A stretch of 51,077 nucleotides of DNA from Gemmatimonadota bacterium (GCA_009841165.1 VXMI01000073.1:1-51077), one strand, 5' to 3'. Positions 35,246 through 47,545 are shown, counted from the first letter of the stretch. The notes: a model not told the origin generated them from the sequence alone. Made by a program: numbers and translations.

Positions 35246-38200
35246 CTAGAACACGATCTCTACGCCGATCCAGAACGACCGGTTGGGGGACAGCGTGATG
35301 CTGCTCTCGCCTCCCAGCTCCAGACCACCGTAGGTGATGCCACTGAGTTCTCCATCGATCAACCGGTTGCGGGACCAGATCCACAGATTGCGACCGTTTG
35401 CGTAGAGCGTCAGGCGGCCCGCCTTCAGACGCCCGGTCCAATCCCCGGGAAGAATGTAGCGCACCGCGACCTCGCGCAGCTTGAAGTAGTCGCCGTCGTA
35501 GAGAAAGGCGTCGCGCGCTCCGCTCTGGCTGTATTTGCCGCGTGCGATCCCGTCTGTCCCGTATTGGGTCGGAAACGCGTAGGCGCAGCCGTCGGAAGCG
35601 CCGTCCGCGGTTCCACAACGCACCAGTTCGCGGCGGTAGATGCCGTTGAATGTGGCCCAGACCGAGCCCCAGTCGAAGACATGGTGGCCGGCCGCCCAGT
35701 CCCCTATTGCGCTGATGGTGAGATCACTCCCGACCGAGACGGTCGTGTTGATGCCGCCGCTCTTGTCGGGCACCGGAAACTTGCCGACGAAGTTGCGCTC
35801 CGACGCGTCGGGCAGCCCGTCCCCGTTAGTGTCGCTCGGCACGGTCACCCACCACGCGCCGACGGGACCGCCGCGGCAGCTATCGAGGTTTCCCGGCTCC
35901 TTCACGCTCCAGCAGCCGGTTACCCGCTTCTGGCCGTCGTCCACCGGAAAGTCGGCCACCCCGCCCATGTCGGTGACTTCGTTGTGGTTGTAGTGGAAGG
36001 TCCCGCCCAGGCTCCAGGCCAGCGTTCGGGTGTTGACCAGCTGGAGGTCGAGGGCTGCCTCCACCCCACGATTGAGGATTGCGCCCACGTTCTCCTGCTG
36101 CGTGCCCTGACCGGTCACCGGCTGGCGGGGGACCTGGAAGAGCGCGTCCGTCGTGCGCGCGTCGTAGACGGTCAGGTCCACGCCGATGCGGTTGCGCCAC
36201 AGTGCCGCGTCGATTCCCGCTTCCACGGTGGATGTCTTCTCGGGGCGCAGGTCGGCGTTGCCGGGGTTGGCGAATCTTGGAGCCGATTCGCCCCGGAACG
36301 GACTGGCGGAGAAGGTGCGATCCTTGAGGAAGGCACCGGGAAATCTGCCGGTCTGCCCGAACGCGGCCCTCACCTTGAGTTCGTCCACATGGGGCAGGTC
36401 CATGTCCTCCGAAAGGACGTACGACCCGGTGGCCTTCGGATAGAACTCGGTGTCGATATTGTCTCCGAAGCTGGACCCGGCGTCGACGCGGAAGCCGCCG
36501 CCCAGGTACAGCTTCTCCCGGAAGCCGAGTTGTTCGTCCACGTACAGCCCGCCGTTGAAGACCTCGAAGTTCGCCTCGCCGGCGGTGATGTCCGCCGCGG
36601 AACCGAAGTCGAGGCTCCCGGGCAGGGCGAAGGTGCGTCCTCGTCCCTGGATGACGCTCTCGTCCTGCCGAAACCCCTGTACGCCCACGGTCAGCGTGGA
36701 GGCAATCGGTCGGACGGGACTGCGCCATGCGTAGGTCGCCCCCGCATCCAGGGTGATCGACGCGAACGACCGGTCGCGGCGGTTGAGCTGACCGGTGCGT
36801 TCGCCGGGAGTGTAGCCGATGGGCTCGTGCAGCCGCTGCTGGTTCATCCGGTTGTCGGTTCCCAGCGTCAATCTCGCGGTGAGGTCGTCGCCGATGTTCC
36901 ATCGAACGCCGCTGGACAGGATGAAGCGGTTGACCCACTCGTCGATGTCGGGCATGAGGAAGATGTCCAGCGCCTCTTGCAGGCTCGAAGCACTGGAGAA
37001 GAAGAGGGCGTCGCCGACCTCGAATGTGGTCAGCGGATCGCCGATCGAGGCACCGTTGTAGAGGCGCTGAAAGTTGTGACGGACGTAGCTGCCCGAGAAC
37101 TCGAGGGTGAAGTCTTCCGTCAGCGACGCCTGCAGGCCACCCCGGATGTTGTAGTTGCTGCTCGCGTCCTTCGGCTGGGTCCCGGCGCGGTCCTCCAGAC
37201 GGCCGCTGACGCTGTAGGTCACGTCGGCCGTCCCCCCGGACACTCCCAGGTAGTAGTTCTGGGTGTGGCCATTCCTGAAGTAGAGGTCCCGCAGAAAGGT
37301 CCCGGCGGCCTCGCCGGACGCCACGCGCTCCGGAAAGACAAGACCCACGTCGAAGATGTACTTGAGTTCGGGCAACTCCACCCCCTGCTCCATTCGAGCC
37401 GTGATCCTGGGCGCGCCCGGCGTCCCCTTCCTGGTGAAAATCTGGATCACACCGGTGGAGGCGTCCGATCCGAAAAGGGTGGAGGCGGCACCGCCCCTGG
37501 TGATCTCGATCCGGTCCATGTCGCTGGTCAGCAGGTCCGCCAGGGCCGATGACTGCTCACCGCCGGTCAGCGCCGCCGTCGCCTGGGAATTGTCCACGCG
37601 CACGCCGTCGACGTAGATGACCGGCGTCTGGGCCCCGAAGACCGACGAAATGCCTCGGAAGTTGATCAGCGAGCCGGTTCCCGGATTGGCCGACGTGGCG
37701 CTCACGGTGGCCCCTGTGACCCGGCCCTGGAGGAGCTGGTCGATGGATTGGACCGGCGCGAGTTCGAAGTCGTCGGCCGAGAGAACTTCGACCGATGTGC
37801 CGAGAGCGCGCCGCTGCGTTTCGGCACCCACTCCCGTGACGACGATCTCGTCGAGCGCGATGGCCGCTGCGGACATCTCGATGTCGAGCATGGCCGCCTG
37901 CCCGGGGAAGACCGTGATGGCCCGCTCCGCCGCGTCATAGCCGAGGAGCGCGGCGCGCACCGCGTGATCGCCGGCCGGCACGTTCAGCAGCACGAAGCGC
38001 CCGGAGGAGTTGGTGAGCTGGCCGATCCCTGTTCCTGTCAGCAGGATCCGGACATCGGGAAGCGGGCGCCCCGAGATGTCGTCCAGAACTTGTCCCAGGA
38101 CCGTGCCCGTCTGGGCGCGGATCGGTATGGCACCCAAGGTCAGCGACAGGAGTGCGGCAAGGCCGGCAAGCCGTTTGGCGATCCGCTGGAAGCCCCTCAA

Positions 38201-38281
38201 GCAGTCGGCCGGCGGAGCCCGAAGGCCCCGCCGGCCGGAGTCCCGAATGCCGTACCGCAAGGAGGCAGACTCCCCTGGCAC
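35246..38281 (-). CDS. SusC/RagA-family TonB-linked outer-membrane transporter (copy 1)
   Basis: A 1011-residue transporter. GTG 38281 lies 2 nt after the SusD stop. The resulting N-terminus is long and basic before the signal (core LAALLSLTLGAIPIRAQ), so a later TTG start is possible. Domains: regulatory beta domain (GQVLDDISGRPLPDVRIL), TonB-box-like LDEIVVTGVG, plug with SIDQLLQGRVTGATV and PVIYVDGVRVDN, then a barrel ending FWIGVEIVF. It is closely similar along its whole length to the transporter two genes upstream, including two cysteines in a CGTADGASDGC loop. This points to a tandem duplication around one SusD gene. Confidence 0.92.
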   Translation of the reverse strand: MPGESASLRYGIRDSGRRGLRAPPADCLRGFQRIAKRLAGLAALLSLTLGAIPIRAQTGTVLGQVLDDISGRPLPDVRILLTGTGIGQLTNSSGRFVLLNVPAGDHAVRAALLGYDAAERAITVFPGQAAMLDIEMSAAAIALDEIVVTGVGAETQRRALGTSVEVLSADDFELAPVQSIDQLLQGRVTGATVSATSANPGTGSLINFRGISSVFGAQTPVIYVDGVRVDNSQATAALTGGEQSSALADLLTSDMDRIEITRGGAASTLFGSDASTGVIQIFTRKGTPGAPRITARMEQGVELPELKYIFDVGLVFPERVASGEAAGTFLRDLYFRNGHTQNYYLGVSGGTADVTYSVSGRLEDRAGTQPKDASSNYNIRGGLQASLTEDFTLEFSGSYVRHNFQRLYNGASIGDPLTTFEVGDALFFSSASSLQEALDIFLMPDIDEWVNRFILSSGVRWNIGDDLTARLTLGTDNRMNQQRLHEPIGYTPGERTGQLNRRDRSFASITLDAGATYAWRSPVRPIASTLTVGVQGFRQDESVIQGRGRTFALPGSLDFGSAADITAGEANFEVFNGGLYVDEQLGFREKLYLGGGFRVDAGSSFGDNIDTEFYPKATGSYVLSEDMDLPHVDELKVRAAFGQTGRFPGAFLKDRTFSASPFRGESAPRFANPGNADLRPEKTSTVEAGIDAALWRNRIGVDLTVYDARTTDALFQVPRQPVTGQGTQQENVGAILNRGVEAALDLQLVNTRTLAWSLGGTFHYNHNEVTDMGGVADFPVDDGQKRVTGCWSVKEPGNLDSCRGGPVGAWWVTVPSDTNGDGLPDASERNFVGKFPVPDKSGGINTTVSVGSDLTISAIGDWAAGHHVFDWGSVWATFNGIYRRELVRCGTADGASDGCAYAFPTQYGTDGIARGKYSQSGARDAFLYDGDYFKLREVAVRYILPGDWTGRLKAGRLTLYANGRNLWIWSRNRLIDGELSGITYGGLELGGESSITLSPNRSFWIGVEIVF

Positions 38282-38283
38282 TC

Positions 38284-39756
38284 CTAGTTGAACGGCGACG
38301 CGTTGTTGGCCACCAGCACCTTGTTCATGTCAACGTGGATGGTCACCTGCGTTTCGATGAGCGGCACCCCGGGGTCGACCCCGTCGTACAGATCGAGCGG
38401 CGTGTAGATGTCCATCGCGTAACGCGGATTCTCCGGGATGTATCCGGGCACGACCGGAACGGTCCCCGGATCTCCCTCGCTGATGTTGTCGTTCTGGTCG
38501 ATCTCCCGCAGCATCATCGGCAGCTTGATGCCCAGATCGGCGAGCCGGCGACCCTCCAGGAAGAGGATTTCCTGCCGGGCCAGCCACAGGGAGTGCCACA
38601 GTTCGTTGGCGCTCGAAAGCGCCGACACACTGTCTGCATCCAGCGAGGTAGCCGAGATATTCGGGATCTGGAGGCCGTCCGCGGGGCGATCCAGCACCAG
38701 GCCCGCCCGATAGGGGCTGTCGGCGTCGGCACGGATCACGATCTCGGAACTCCTCGGGCGCAGGCTCAGATCCGCGTTGCGCCGCTCGTCAATGTCGTCG
38801 AACGACACGGTGCCCCTGCTGTTCGCCAGGGTGATCGCACTCGCCAGGTTGCTCTGTGCTTCGGCGATGTTGCCCGAAGCCAGCGCGATTTCGGCCAGAA
38901 TCAGGTACATCTCCTCGGCCTTGGCGATCGGAATCGACGAATCGCGTTCGGTGTACTTGGGGTCCATGAAGTCGAGCCTCGGCAGCGGCTGCATCTCCTG
39001 CAGCGCCCGCAGAACCAGGAAGGCCACGGGCGTGTTGGTCAGGAACTGCTCGTCATACGAGGGTGCAAAGAGGAAATTGGGTGCCGAACCCAGCACCGCG
39101 TTCGCCGCCGAAGCAGCGGCTCCCGCGTCGCCCAGCAGGCGGTGGGCACGGGCCAGCGCGGCGTTGGCCTGCGGTCCGAAGCCCGCTCCCGCCTGCAGGT
39201 CGCTGACCGCCCTGGCAAGGGAGGTCGCGGACGGCTGCGCCGCCCCATCCTCCTCGTGCGGGGCATGGGAAAAGACCTCTCCCATGGTGAGGAACGCCAT
39301 TCCCCGGTAGTAGTGGGCCTCGGCGACGAGCGCCGGGGGAGCCCCCGGGTCATTGGGCGCGATCTCTTCGATGACGAAGTCCGCCAGCGCGCGCAGCTCC
39401 TGGACGTTCCAGTACACTCCGGTCACGCTGGTTCCGGTCGAATTCACATAATCCGGGGTAACCAGACTTGGTTCGTCCATGTCCACGGGGATCCCCGTGC
39501 CGTGGATCGAGTAGTTGTCGGTGATGACTTCCGCGACTACGTACGCGTTGATCATCCGCGCAAACTGCGCCCTGAGCCCGGGCAGAAGCGCCACTGTGGG
39601 ATCGGTGGCTTCGGCCAGATCCTCGTCGGTCGTCGTCGGGTTGTTGACCTGGGTGGGGTCGATGGCATCGCACGCGGAGATCGCAAGGAAGGCGAGAAGC
39701 ACTCCCGCGGCAGATCGTCCGAAGCGACCCAGGGTCGACAAGTTCTTCTTGGTCAT
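38284..39756 (-). CDS. RagB/SusD-family nutrient-binding outer-membrane lipoprotein
   Basis: A 490-residue lipoprotein. The ATG at 39756 is preceded by AAAGGAG about 10 nt upstream and opens into a signal with lipobox AISAC. The mature N-terminus DAIDPTQVNNPTTTDEDL and the helical body with AEEMYLILAEIALASGN and LIETQVTIHVD near the end are typical of SusD. It sits between two near-duplicate SusC genes (23 nt after one, 2 nt before the other), so it may serve as lid for both barrels. The substrate is unknown; no degradative enzyme is next to it. Confidence 0.9.
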   Translation of the reverse strand: MTKKNLSTLGRFGRSAAGVLLAFLAISACDAIDPTQVNNPTTTDEDLAEATDPTVALLPGLRAQFARMINAYVVAEVITDNYSIHGTGIPVDMDEPSLVTPDYVNSTGTSVTGVYWNVQELRALADFVIEEIAPNDPGAPPALVAEAHYYRGMAFLTMGEVFSHAPHEEDGAAQPSATSLARAVSDLQAGAGFGPQANAALARAHRLLGDAGAAASAANAVLGSAPNFLFAPSYDEQFLTNTPVAFLVLRALQEMQPLPRLDFMDPKYTERDSSIPIAKAEEMYLILAEIALASGNIAEAQSNLASAITLANSRGTVSFDDIDERRNADLSLRPRSSEIVIRADADSPYRAGLVLDRPADGLQIPNISATSLDADSVSALSSANELWHSLWLARQEILFLEGRRLADLGIKLPMMLREIDQNDNISEGDPGTVPVVPGYIPENPRYAMDIYTPLDLYDGVDPGVPLIETQVTIHVDMNKVLVANNASPFN

Positions 39757-39779
39757 TTTCTTTCGTCTCCTTTGTCGCC

Positions 39780-42728
39780 CTAGAACACAACTTCGACGCC
39801 GAGCCTGAACGTCCGATTCGGTGAAAGGGTGATGCTGCTCTCGCTTCCCAACCGGAGGCCGCCACCACTCAGTCCGTTGAGTTCGCCGTCGATCATCTGG
39901 TTCCGGGACCAGATCCAGAGATTGCGTCCGTTCAGGTAGAGCGTGGCGCGGCTGGCGTTCACGCCGCCAGCGACGCTCTCGGGTAGCACGTAGCGCAACG
40001 ACACCTCCCGGAGCTTGAAGAAGTCTCCGTCGTAGAGGAAGCCGGATCTTGCCGCACTTTGGCTGTACTTGCCGCGCACCGTACCGTCCGCCCGGTACTG
40101 TGTGGGGAAAGCGTAGGCACAACCATCACCCGCACCCTCCTCGGTACCGCATCGCACCAGCTCACGGCGGTAGATCCCGTTGAAGGTGGCCCATACGGAA
40201 CCGTAGTCGAACACGTCGTGGCCGCCCGCCCAATCCGCCAGCGCGCTGATGGTAAGGTCGTTCCCGATCGATATCGTCGTGTTGACGCCGCCGCTCTTGT
40301 CGGGCACCGGGAATGTCCCTGTAAACCTGCGCTGGGAGCCGTCGGTAAGCCCGTCTCCATTGGTGTCGATCGGCATGGTCAGATACCAGGCGCCTACGGG
40401 GCCGCCGCGGCAGGTACTTTCGTCGATCTCGCCGCTGGGATCCCAGCAACCCGTTACCCGCTTCTGGCCGCCCTCGGCGCTGAATTCCGAGACCCCGCCC
40501 ATGTCGGTCACTTCGTTGTGGTTGTAGTTGAACGTTCCGCCGATGCTCCACGCCAGGGCCTGGGTATTGAGCAACTGCAGGTTCACCGCCACCTCGACGC
40601 CTCGGTTGAGGATCTCACCCACGTTCTCCTGCTGCGTGCCCTGCCCGGTCACCGGCTGGCGCGGAACCGAGAAGAGGGCATCTGTGGTGCGAGCTTCATA
40701 AGCCGTGAAATCCAGGCCGATCCTGTTGTTCCACAGGGCTGCGTCGATGCCGGCCTCGATCGTGGAGGTCTTCTCCGGCCGCAGGTCCTCGTTGCCGGGA
40801 TTCGCGAATCTTGGCGCCGATTCACCGCGGAATGAAGTGGCCGAGAACGTTCGGTCCTTCAGGAATGCGCCGGGGAACTTCCCGGTCTGCCCATAGGCAC
40901 CACGAACCTTCAGTTCGTCAACCAGCGGGAGCCCGACATCCTCCGAGAGGATGTACGACCCCGTGGCCTTGGGATAGAACTCGGTGTCGATGTTGTCGCC
41001 GAAGCTGGACCCGGCGTCGACCCGGAAGCCGCCGCCGACGTACAGCTTGTCCCACAGGCTCAACTGTTCGTCGACGTACACTCCGCCGTTGAACACCTCG
41101 GAATTGCCCTCGTCGGCGGTGATGACCGCCGCGGAGCCGAAGTCGAATGTGCCCGGGAGCGCGAAGGTACGTCCGCGGCCCCAGATGACGCTTTCATCTT
41201 CACGAAAGCCCTGCACACCGACCGTCAGCGACGAACCCAGTGAGCCGCCTTCGTTCTGCCAGGCATAGGTCGCGCCTGCATCCAGAGATACGGACGTAAA
41301 GGACCGGTCCCAGCGAAAGAGTTGCCCGGTGGGCTCACCCGGCGTGAAGCCGATCGGATCGAACTGGCGCTGCTGGTTGTTCCGGTTGTCGGTTCCAAGG
41401 GTGATCTTAGTGGTCAGGTCGTCCCGAATGTTCCAGCGGGCGCCGGCCGAAAAGATGAAGCGATTCACCCATTCATCGATTTCGGGCATCAGGAAGATGT
41501 CCAGCGCCTCATGCAGCGTCGACGCGCCCGAGAAGAAGAGGGCGTCGCCCACCTCGAAGGTGGTCAGCGGATCTTCGATGGACGCGCCGTTGTACAGCCG
41601 CTCGAAGTTGTGCCGCACATAGCTCCCGGAGAACTCCAGGGTGAAGTTGTCGGTCAGGGATGCCTGCAGGCCGCCGCGGATGTTGTAGTTGGTGCTGGCG
41701 TCTCTGGGCTGCGTCCCGGTTCGATCCTCCAGGCGGCCGCTGACGCTGTACGTGACGTCGGCGGTCCCGCCGGAAACACCGACGTAGTAGTTCTGGACGT
41801 CACCGTTCTTGAAGTAGAGGTCCCGCATGAACCTCTCGGTGATCTCGCCGGATTCGACACGCTCGGGGAAGATCAGGCCCATGTCGAAGATGTACTTCAA
41901 CTCCGGGGTCTCGATCCCCCGCTCGACGCGGGCCGTAATCCTCGGTGCGCCGGGTGTTCCCTTCTTGGTGAAGATCTGGATCACTCCGGTGGCGGCATCG
42001 GACCCGAACAGCGTCGATGCCGCGCCGCCCTTGGTGACCTCGATCCGCTCGATGTCGCTGGTCAGCAGGTCCGCCAGTGCCGACGACTGCTCGCCACCGG
42101 TGCCCGCTGCCGTGGACTGGTCGTTGTCCACCCGCACCCCGTCCACGTAGATGACCGGGGTCTGTGCGCCGAACACGGACGAGACGCCTCGGAAGTTGAT
42201 CAGCGAACCGGTTCCCGGGTTTGCCGAGGTGGCGCTCACCGTGGCTCCGGCGACACGGCCCTGGAGTACCTGGTCGATGGACTGAACCGGAGCGAGTTCG
42301 AAGTCCTCGGCGCTGAGCACCTCGACCGAAGTGCCCAGTGCTCGGCGCTCGGTTTCGGCACCCACGCCCGTGACCACGATCTCGTTGAGCGCGATGGCGG
42401 TCGAGGACATCTCGATGTCGACGCTGCTGGTCTGACCGGCGGAGACGGTGACGGTCTGCTCGGCCTCGGCATAGCCGATCAGGGTAACCTGTACGGTGTG
42501 TTCGCCTGCGGGCACGTTCAACAGCAGAAAGCGCCCGGCCGAGTTGGTCAGCTGGCCGACCCCAGTTCCTGCGACGAGGACCTGGGCGTTGCCCAGGGGC
42601 CGTTGCGACGCGCCGTCGAGGACCTGTCCCTCGATGACGCCCGTCTGGGCCTGCGCCGGGGCGGCCGCGACCGCAAACAGAATCGCGACGGCAGCGAGTG
42701 TGCCACTCACAAGTCGTTTGAAGTGCAT
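39780..42728 (-). CDS. SusC/RagA-family TonB-linked outer-membrane transporter (copy 2)
   Basis: A 982-residue transporter. The ATG at 42728 is preceded by AAGGA and starts a clear signal peptide (MHFKRLVSGTLAAVAILFA, cleaved near AQAQ). Domains as in copy 1: regulatory domain (GQVLDGASQRPLGNAQVL), LNEIVVTGVG, plug with SIDQVLQGRVAGATV and PVIYVDGVRVDN, and a barrel ending TFRLGVEVVF. The ribosome site and canonical signal suggest this is the ancestral first gene of the operon and copy 1 the derived one. A CRP/FNR-type palindrome lies 114 bp before its start codon. Confidence 0.93.
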   Translation of the reverse strand: MHFKRLVSGTLAAVAILFAVAAAPAQAQTGVIEGQVLDGASQRPLGNAQVLVAGTGVGQLTNSAGRFLLLNVPAGEHTVQVTLIGYAEAEQTVTVSAGQTSSVDIEMSSTAIALNEIVVTGVGAETERRALGTSVEVLSAEDFELAPVQSIDQVLQGRVAGATVSATSANPGTGSLINFRGVSSVFGAQTPVIYVDGVRVDNDQSTAAGTGGEQSSALADLLTSDIERIEVTKGGAASTLFGSDAATGVIQIFTKKGTPGAPRITARVERGIETPELKYIFDMGLIFPERVESGEITERFMRDLYFKNGDVQNYYVGVSGGTADVTYSVSGRLEDRTGTQPRDASTNYNIRGGLQASLTDNFTLEFSGSYVRHNFERLYNGASIEDPLTTFEVGDALFFSGASTLHEALDIFLMPEIDEWVNRFIFSAGARWNIRDDLTTKITLGTDNRNNQQRQFDPIGFTPGEPTGQLFRWDRSFTSVSLDAGATYAWQNEGGSLGSSLTVGVQGFREDESVIWGRGRTFALPGTFDFGSAAVITADEGNSEVFNGGVYVDEQLSLWDKLYVGGGFRVDAGSSFGDNIDTEFYPKATGSYILSEDVGLPLVDELKVRGAYGQTGKFPGAFLKDRTFSATSFRGESAPRFANPGNEDLRPEKTSTIEAGIDAALWNNRIGLDFTAYEARTTDALFSVPRQPVTGQGTQQENVGEILNRGVEVAVNLQLLNTQALAWSIGGTFNYNHNEVTDMGGVSEFSAEGGQKRVTGCWDPSGEIDESTCRGGPVGAWYLTMPIDTNGDGLTDGSQRRFTGTFPVPDKSGGVNTTISIGNDLTISALADWAGGHDVFDYGSVWATFNGIYRRELVRCGTEEGAGDGCAYAFPTQYRADGTVRGKYSQSAARSGFLYDGDFFKLREVSLRYVLPESVAGGVNASRATLYLNGRNLWIWSRNQMIDGELNGLSGGGLRLGSESSITLSPNRTFRLGVEVVF

Positions 42729-42841
42729 TTGTTCCTTCTTTCTCTTGGATTGGTAGATGGTATTGAAAGCGTTGGGAGCTGCCCTGCGGACAGGGATCTC
42801 CCGGTTGTCGGTGGAATCCCGTTGCTGCTTCGCCGACAATA

Positions 42842-42857
42842 TGTGAATTCGTTCACA
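42842..42857. promoter_or_regulatory. CRP/FNR-type palindromic regulator site upstream of the SusC-SusD-SusC series
   Basis: TGTGA at 42842-42846 and TCACA at 42853-42857 are separated by 6 nt. This is exactly the TGTGA-N6-TCACA pattern recognised by CRP-family regulators. The arms extend to 6 bp (TGTGAA/TTCACA). It lies in the 247-bp gap between gyrB and the SusC start, the only sizeable gap before this gene series. No convincing -35/-10 pair was found beside it. The rest of the gap shows no gene. Confidence 0.5.
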
Positions 42858-42975
42858 ACCTCCTTTCATTACCATGGCCGCTGTGTCCAGGTAACGGATA
42901 ATGGTGCGGTGCCCCCTTTTCGGCCAGATTCCTGCCTCAGAACGGGTCCGGCAATGTGCTACAGTTCAACCCGTC

Positions 42976-45265
<2,290 letters not shown>

Positions 45266-45269
<4 letters not shown>

Positions 45270-46429
45270 GCCTCGATCACTCCGCCATGCAAACGCCACT
45301 GCTCAAGCGTGCGGCCCGTGAACTTCACATCCGACTCCTTGGGCGCCGTCACTATCACCTGCCCGGACAGGTCCGATTCCAGCAGCGCCATGACCCGTTC
45401 GGAACGGCCGCGGTCCAGTTCGGCAAAGGCATCGTCCACAAGCAGAACGGGATCCGTGCCCCGCTGCCGCCGGATCGTCGCGGCCTCGGTCAGCCGCAGC
45501 GCCAGGGCCGCCGTGCGCCGCTGTCCCCCCGAACCGAAGGTCCGGAGCGGAAGGGATCTTCCACGCGTGGCGACGGTGAGCAGAAGCTCGTCGCGATGAG
45601 GTCCGACGCTGGTCACGCCCCTTCGCAGGTCGTTCTCCCGGGCCGCGGCCAGCCGACGCCTGAAATGCTCGCGCACGCCTTCTTCGTCATGGGGGTCCGG
45701 GCGCGACCCTGCGTCCGAACGGGCCTCGTCCGCCACCGCTCCGACGAGGTTGGGCCTGTAGGCCAGCGTGGCCGAATCGCCGCCCGAAACGGCTTCGTGG
45801 TATTCCGAATAGGTCTCGCTCCACGCTGCCACCCAGGAAGCGCGCATGCACGTCACCGTCGCCCCGGTCTCGACGAGGCCGCCGTCCCATGCGCGAACCG
45901 ACTGCGCGGACCCGGCGCCACCGGCTCTCGCGCGCAGCGCCGAATTCCTCTGCGCCAGCCACCTCCGATAGTCCTGCAGCGCGGCGACGTACCCGGGCAG
46001 GTTGATGGACAGCACGATGTCGAGAAACCGCCGTCGCGCGCCGGGGCCTCCGTTCACCAACTGCACATCGGCGGGCGAGAATACCACGGCCCCCAGGCTG
46101 CCGAGCGCGGCGGCGAGCTTCAGGCTGTCGTTTCCGTCCACGGTCACCTTCTTGCTCTTCCTCCTGCGATCGTACCCCGCCGCCACGGTTGTGACACTCC
46201 CTCCCCCGACCTCTCCCCGCAGGTGGAAAACGTCCTGGTTGAATGCGGTCAGCTCGGCGTCGGCCGCGCCGCGAAACGAACGGAAGCTCTCGAGGTAGTA
46301 GATCGCTTCGAGCAGGTTCGTCTTGCCCTGGGCGTTGTCGCCCACGACGGCCACCCCTTCCGGCGGGAAGTGCAACTCCTGGATTCCAAGGTTGCGGAAG
46401 TGGCGCAGCTCCAGGGCCCTCAAGACCAC
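45266..46429 (-). CDS. recF: DNA replication and repair protein RecF
   Basis: A 387-residue SMC-like ATPase that acts with RecO/RecR at single-strand gaps. Motifs: Walker A VGDNAQGKTN (Lys36) after the typical LRALELRHFRNL start, a signature region TFGSGGQRRTAALALRL, and Walker B VLLVDDAFAELD. The start is GTG 46429; a TTG two codons later is an alternative. It is the first gene of recF-dciA-gyrB. Near many origins it follows dnaA and dnaN, but here an enoyl-CoA hydratase gene lies upstream. Confidence 0.93.
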
Positions 46430-46467
46430 GAACGGGGACGGAGACGGGGTATTCCGTGCATCCTACC

Positions 46468-46476
46468 AATATAACA
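46468..46476 (-). promoter_or_regulatory. candidate extended -10 promoter of recF-dciA-gyrB
   Basis: On the minus strand the sequence TGTTATATT (TG-n-TATATT) lies about 40 nt before the recF start, in an AT-rich patch of an otherwise GC-rich gap. No good -35 box is present at 17 nt, which is usual for extended -10 promoters. Confidence 0.4.
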
Positions 46477-46538
46477 GGAACCGCCCCCGATTTCTCATGT
46501 CGGCAGGCCCCCTGCGGGCACCCGTTTCGCCGGGATGG

Positions 46539-47324
46539 TCAGCGGCCCGAGAACCGCGCTTTCCGCTTCTCGAGAAAGGCCGCCATTCCCTCCTTCATGT
46601 CGTCGGTGGAAGCCAGCAGACCGAACATGGTCGCCTCGGTCGCCTGTGCCTGATCCATGGGACTTTCGACGGCCTGATAGATGGATTTCAGAGCCATCTC
46701 CAGCGCTACCGGAGCGTTTCTGGTCATGCGCGCGGCGAAGGTCCGCGTGCGTGCGAGGAGTTCCTCGTGGGGAACGACCATGTTTGCGAGGCCGATCTCC
46801 GCCGCCCGCTCCGCACCGATCATGTCGCCCGACAGGATCATTTCCACCGCCCGGCCCAGTCCCACGACGCGGGTGAGCCGAACCGTCCCTCCGTAGCCGG
46901 GAATGATCCCGAGGCTCACTTCCGGAAGGCCGAAGCGGGCTCGGTCGCTTGCGACCCGCATGTGACAGGCCAGCGCCAGTTCGCACCCGCCTCCAAGCGC
47001 GTAGCCTCCCACGGCGGCGATGACGGGCTTCGGGAACAGCTCGATCCGCCGCAGGATATCCTGTCCCTCCCGGCTGACGCCTACGCCGCTCAGCGGGTCC
47101 ATCCGGGCCAGCACCCCGATGTCCGCCCCCGCCACGAAAGCCTTGTCCCCGGCACCGGTGAGGATCACCGCCCGCACGCTGCCTTCGTCCCTCAGCGCCG
47201 CGAACGCGCCATCGATCTCGGCCACGACCTGCGGGTTCAGCGCGTTCAACTTGGACTGCCGGTCGATGATGACCGTGGCGATCGCGCCGTCGATTCGGGT
47301 CCGGACGTACCTGTTCTCGCTCAT
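46539..47324 (-). CDS. enoyl-CoA hydratase/isomerase family protein
   Basis: A 261-residue crotonase-fold enzyme of normal length from ATG 47324. The oxyanion-hole segments are AFVAGADIGVL and GYALGGGCELALA. Both glutamates used by enoyl-CoA hydratases are present, in GGCELA and in LPEVSLGIIPGYGG. It should add water to trans-2-enoyl-CoA in fatty-acid beta-oxidation. The exact chain length or isomerase use cannot be told. It is divergent from ssb, with 221 bp between the starts. Confidence 0.9.
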   Translation of the reverse strand: MSENRYVRTRIDGAIATVIIDRQSKLNALNPQVVAEIDGAFAALRDEGSVRAVILTGAGDKAFVAGADIGVLARMDPLSGVGVSREGQDILRRIELFPKPVIAAVGGYALGGGCELALACHMRVASDRARFGLPEVSLGIIPGYGGTVRLTRVVGLGRAVEMILSGDMIGAERAAEIGLANMVVPHEELLARTRTFAARMTRNAPVALEMALKSIYQAVESPMDQAQATEATMFGLLASTDDMKEGMAAFLEKRKARFSGR

Positions 47325-47545
47325 TGCTACCTGTCGATGGGGGCCCCGGGAACGGGACCGTGGCAGAGGGCCCGGCACGGACGCCATACACCGGCGCGGG
47401 CACACGGGAAGCTAGGCTCGGGAGCGGAAGGTGGCCAGAACGGATGAGGCGCAATGATCGCCGGGACGTGGCGGTTCAGCCGCCCCTGTCTTACCTTGCT
47501 TCTCCCTTCGGTGGGACTCCACGAATCACCGGTACCCGAGGAACC

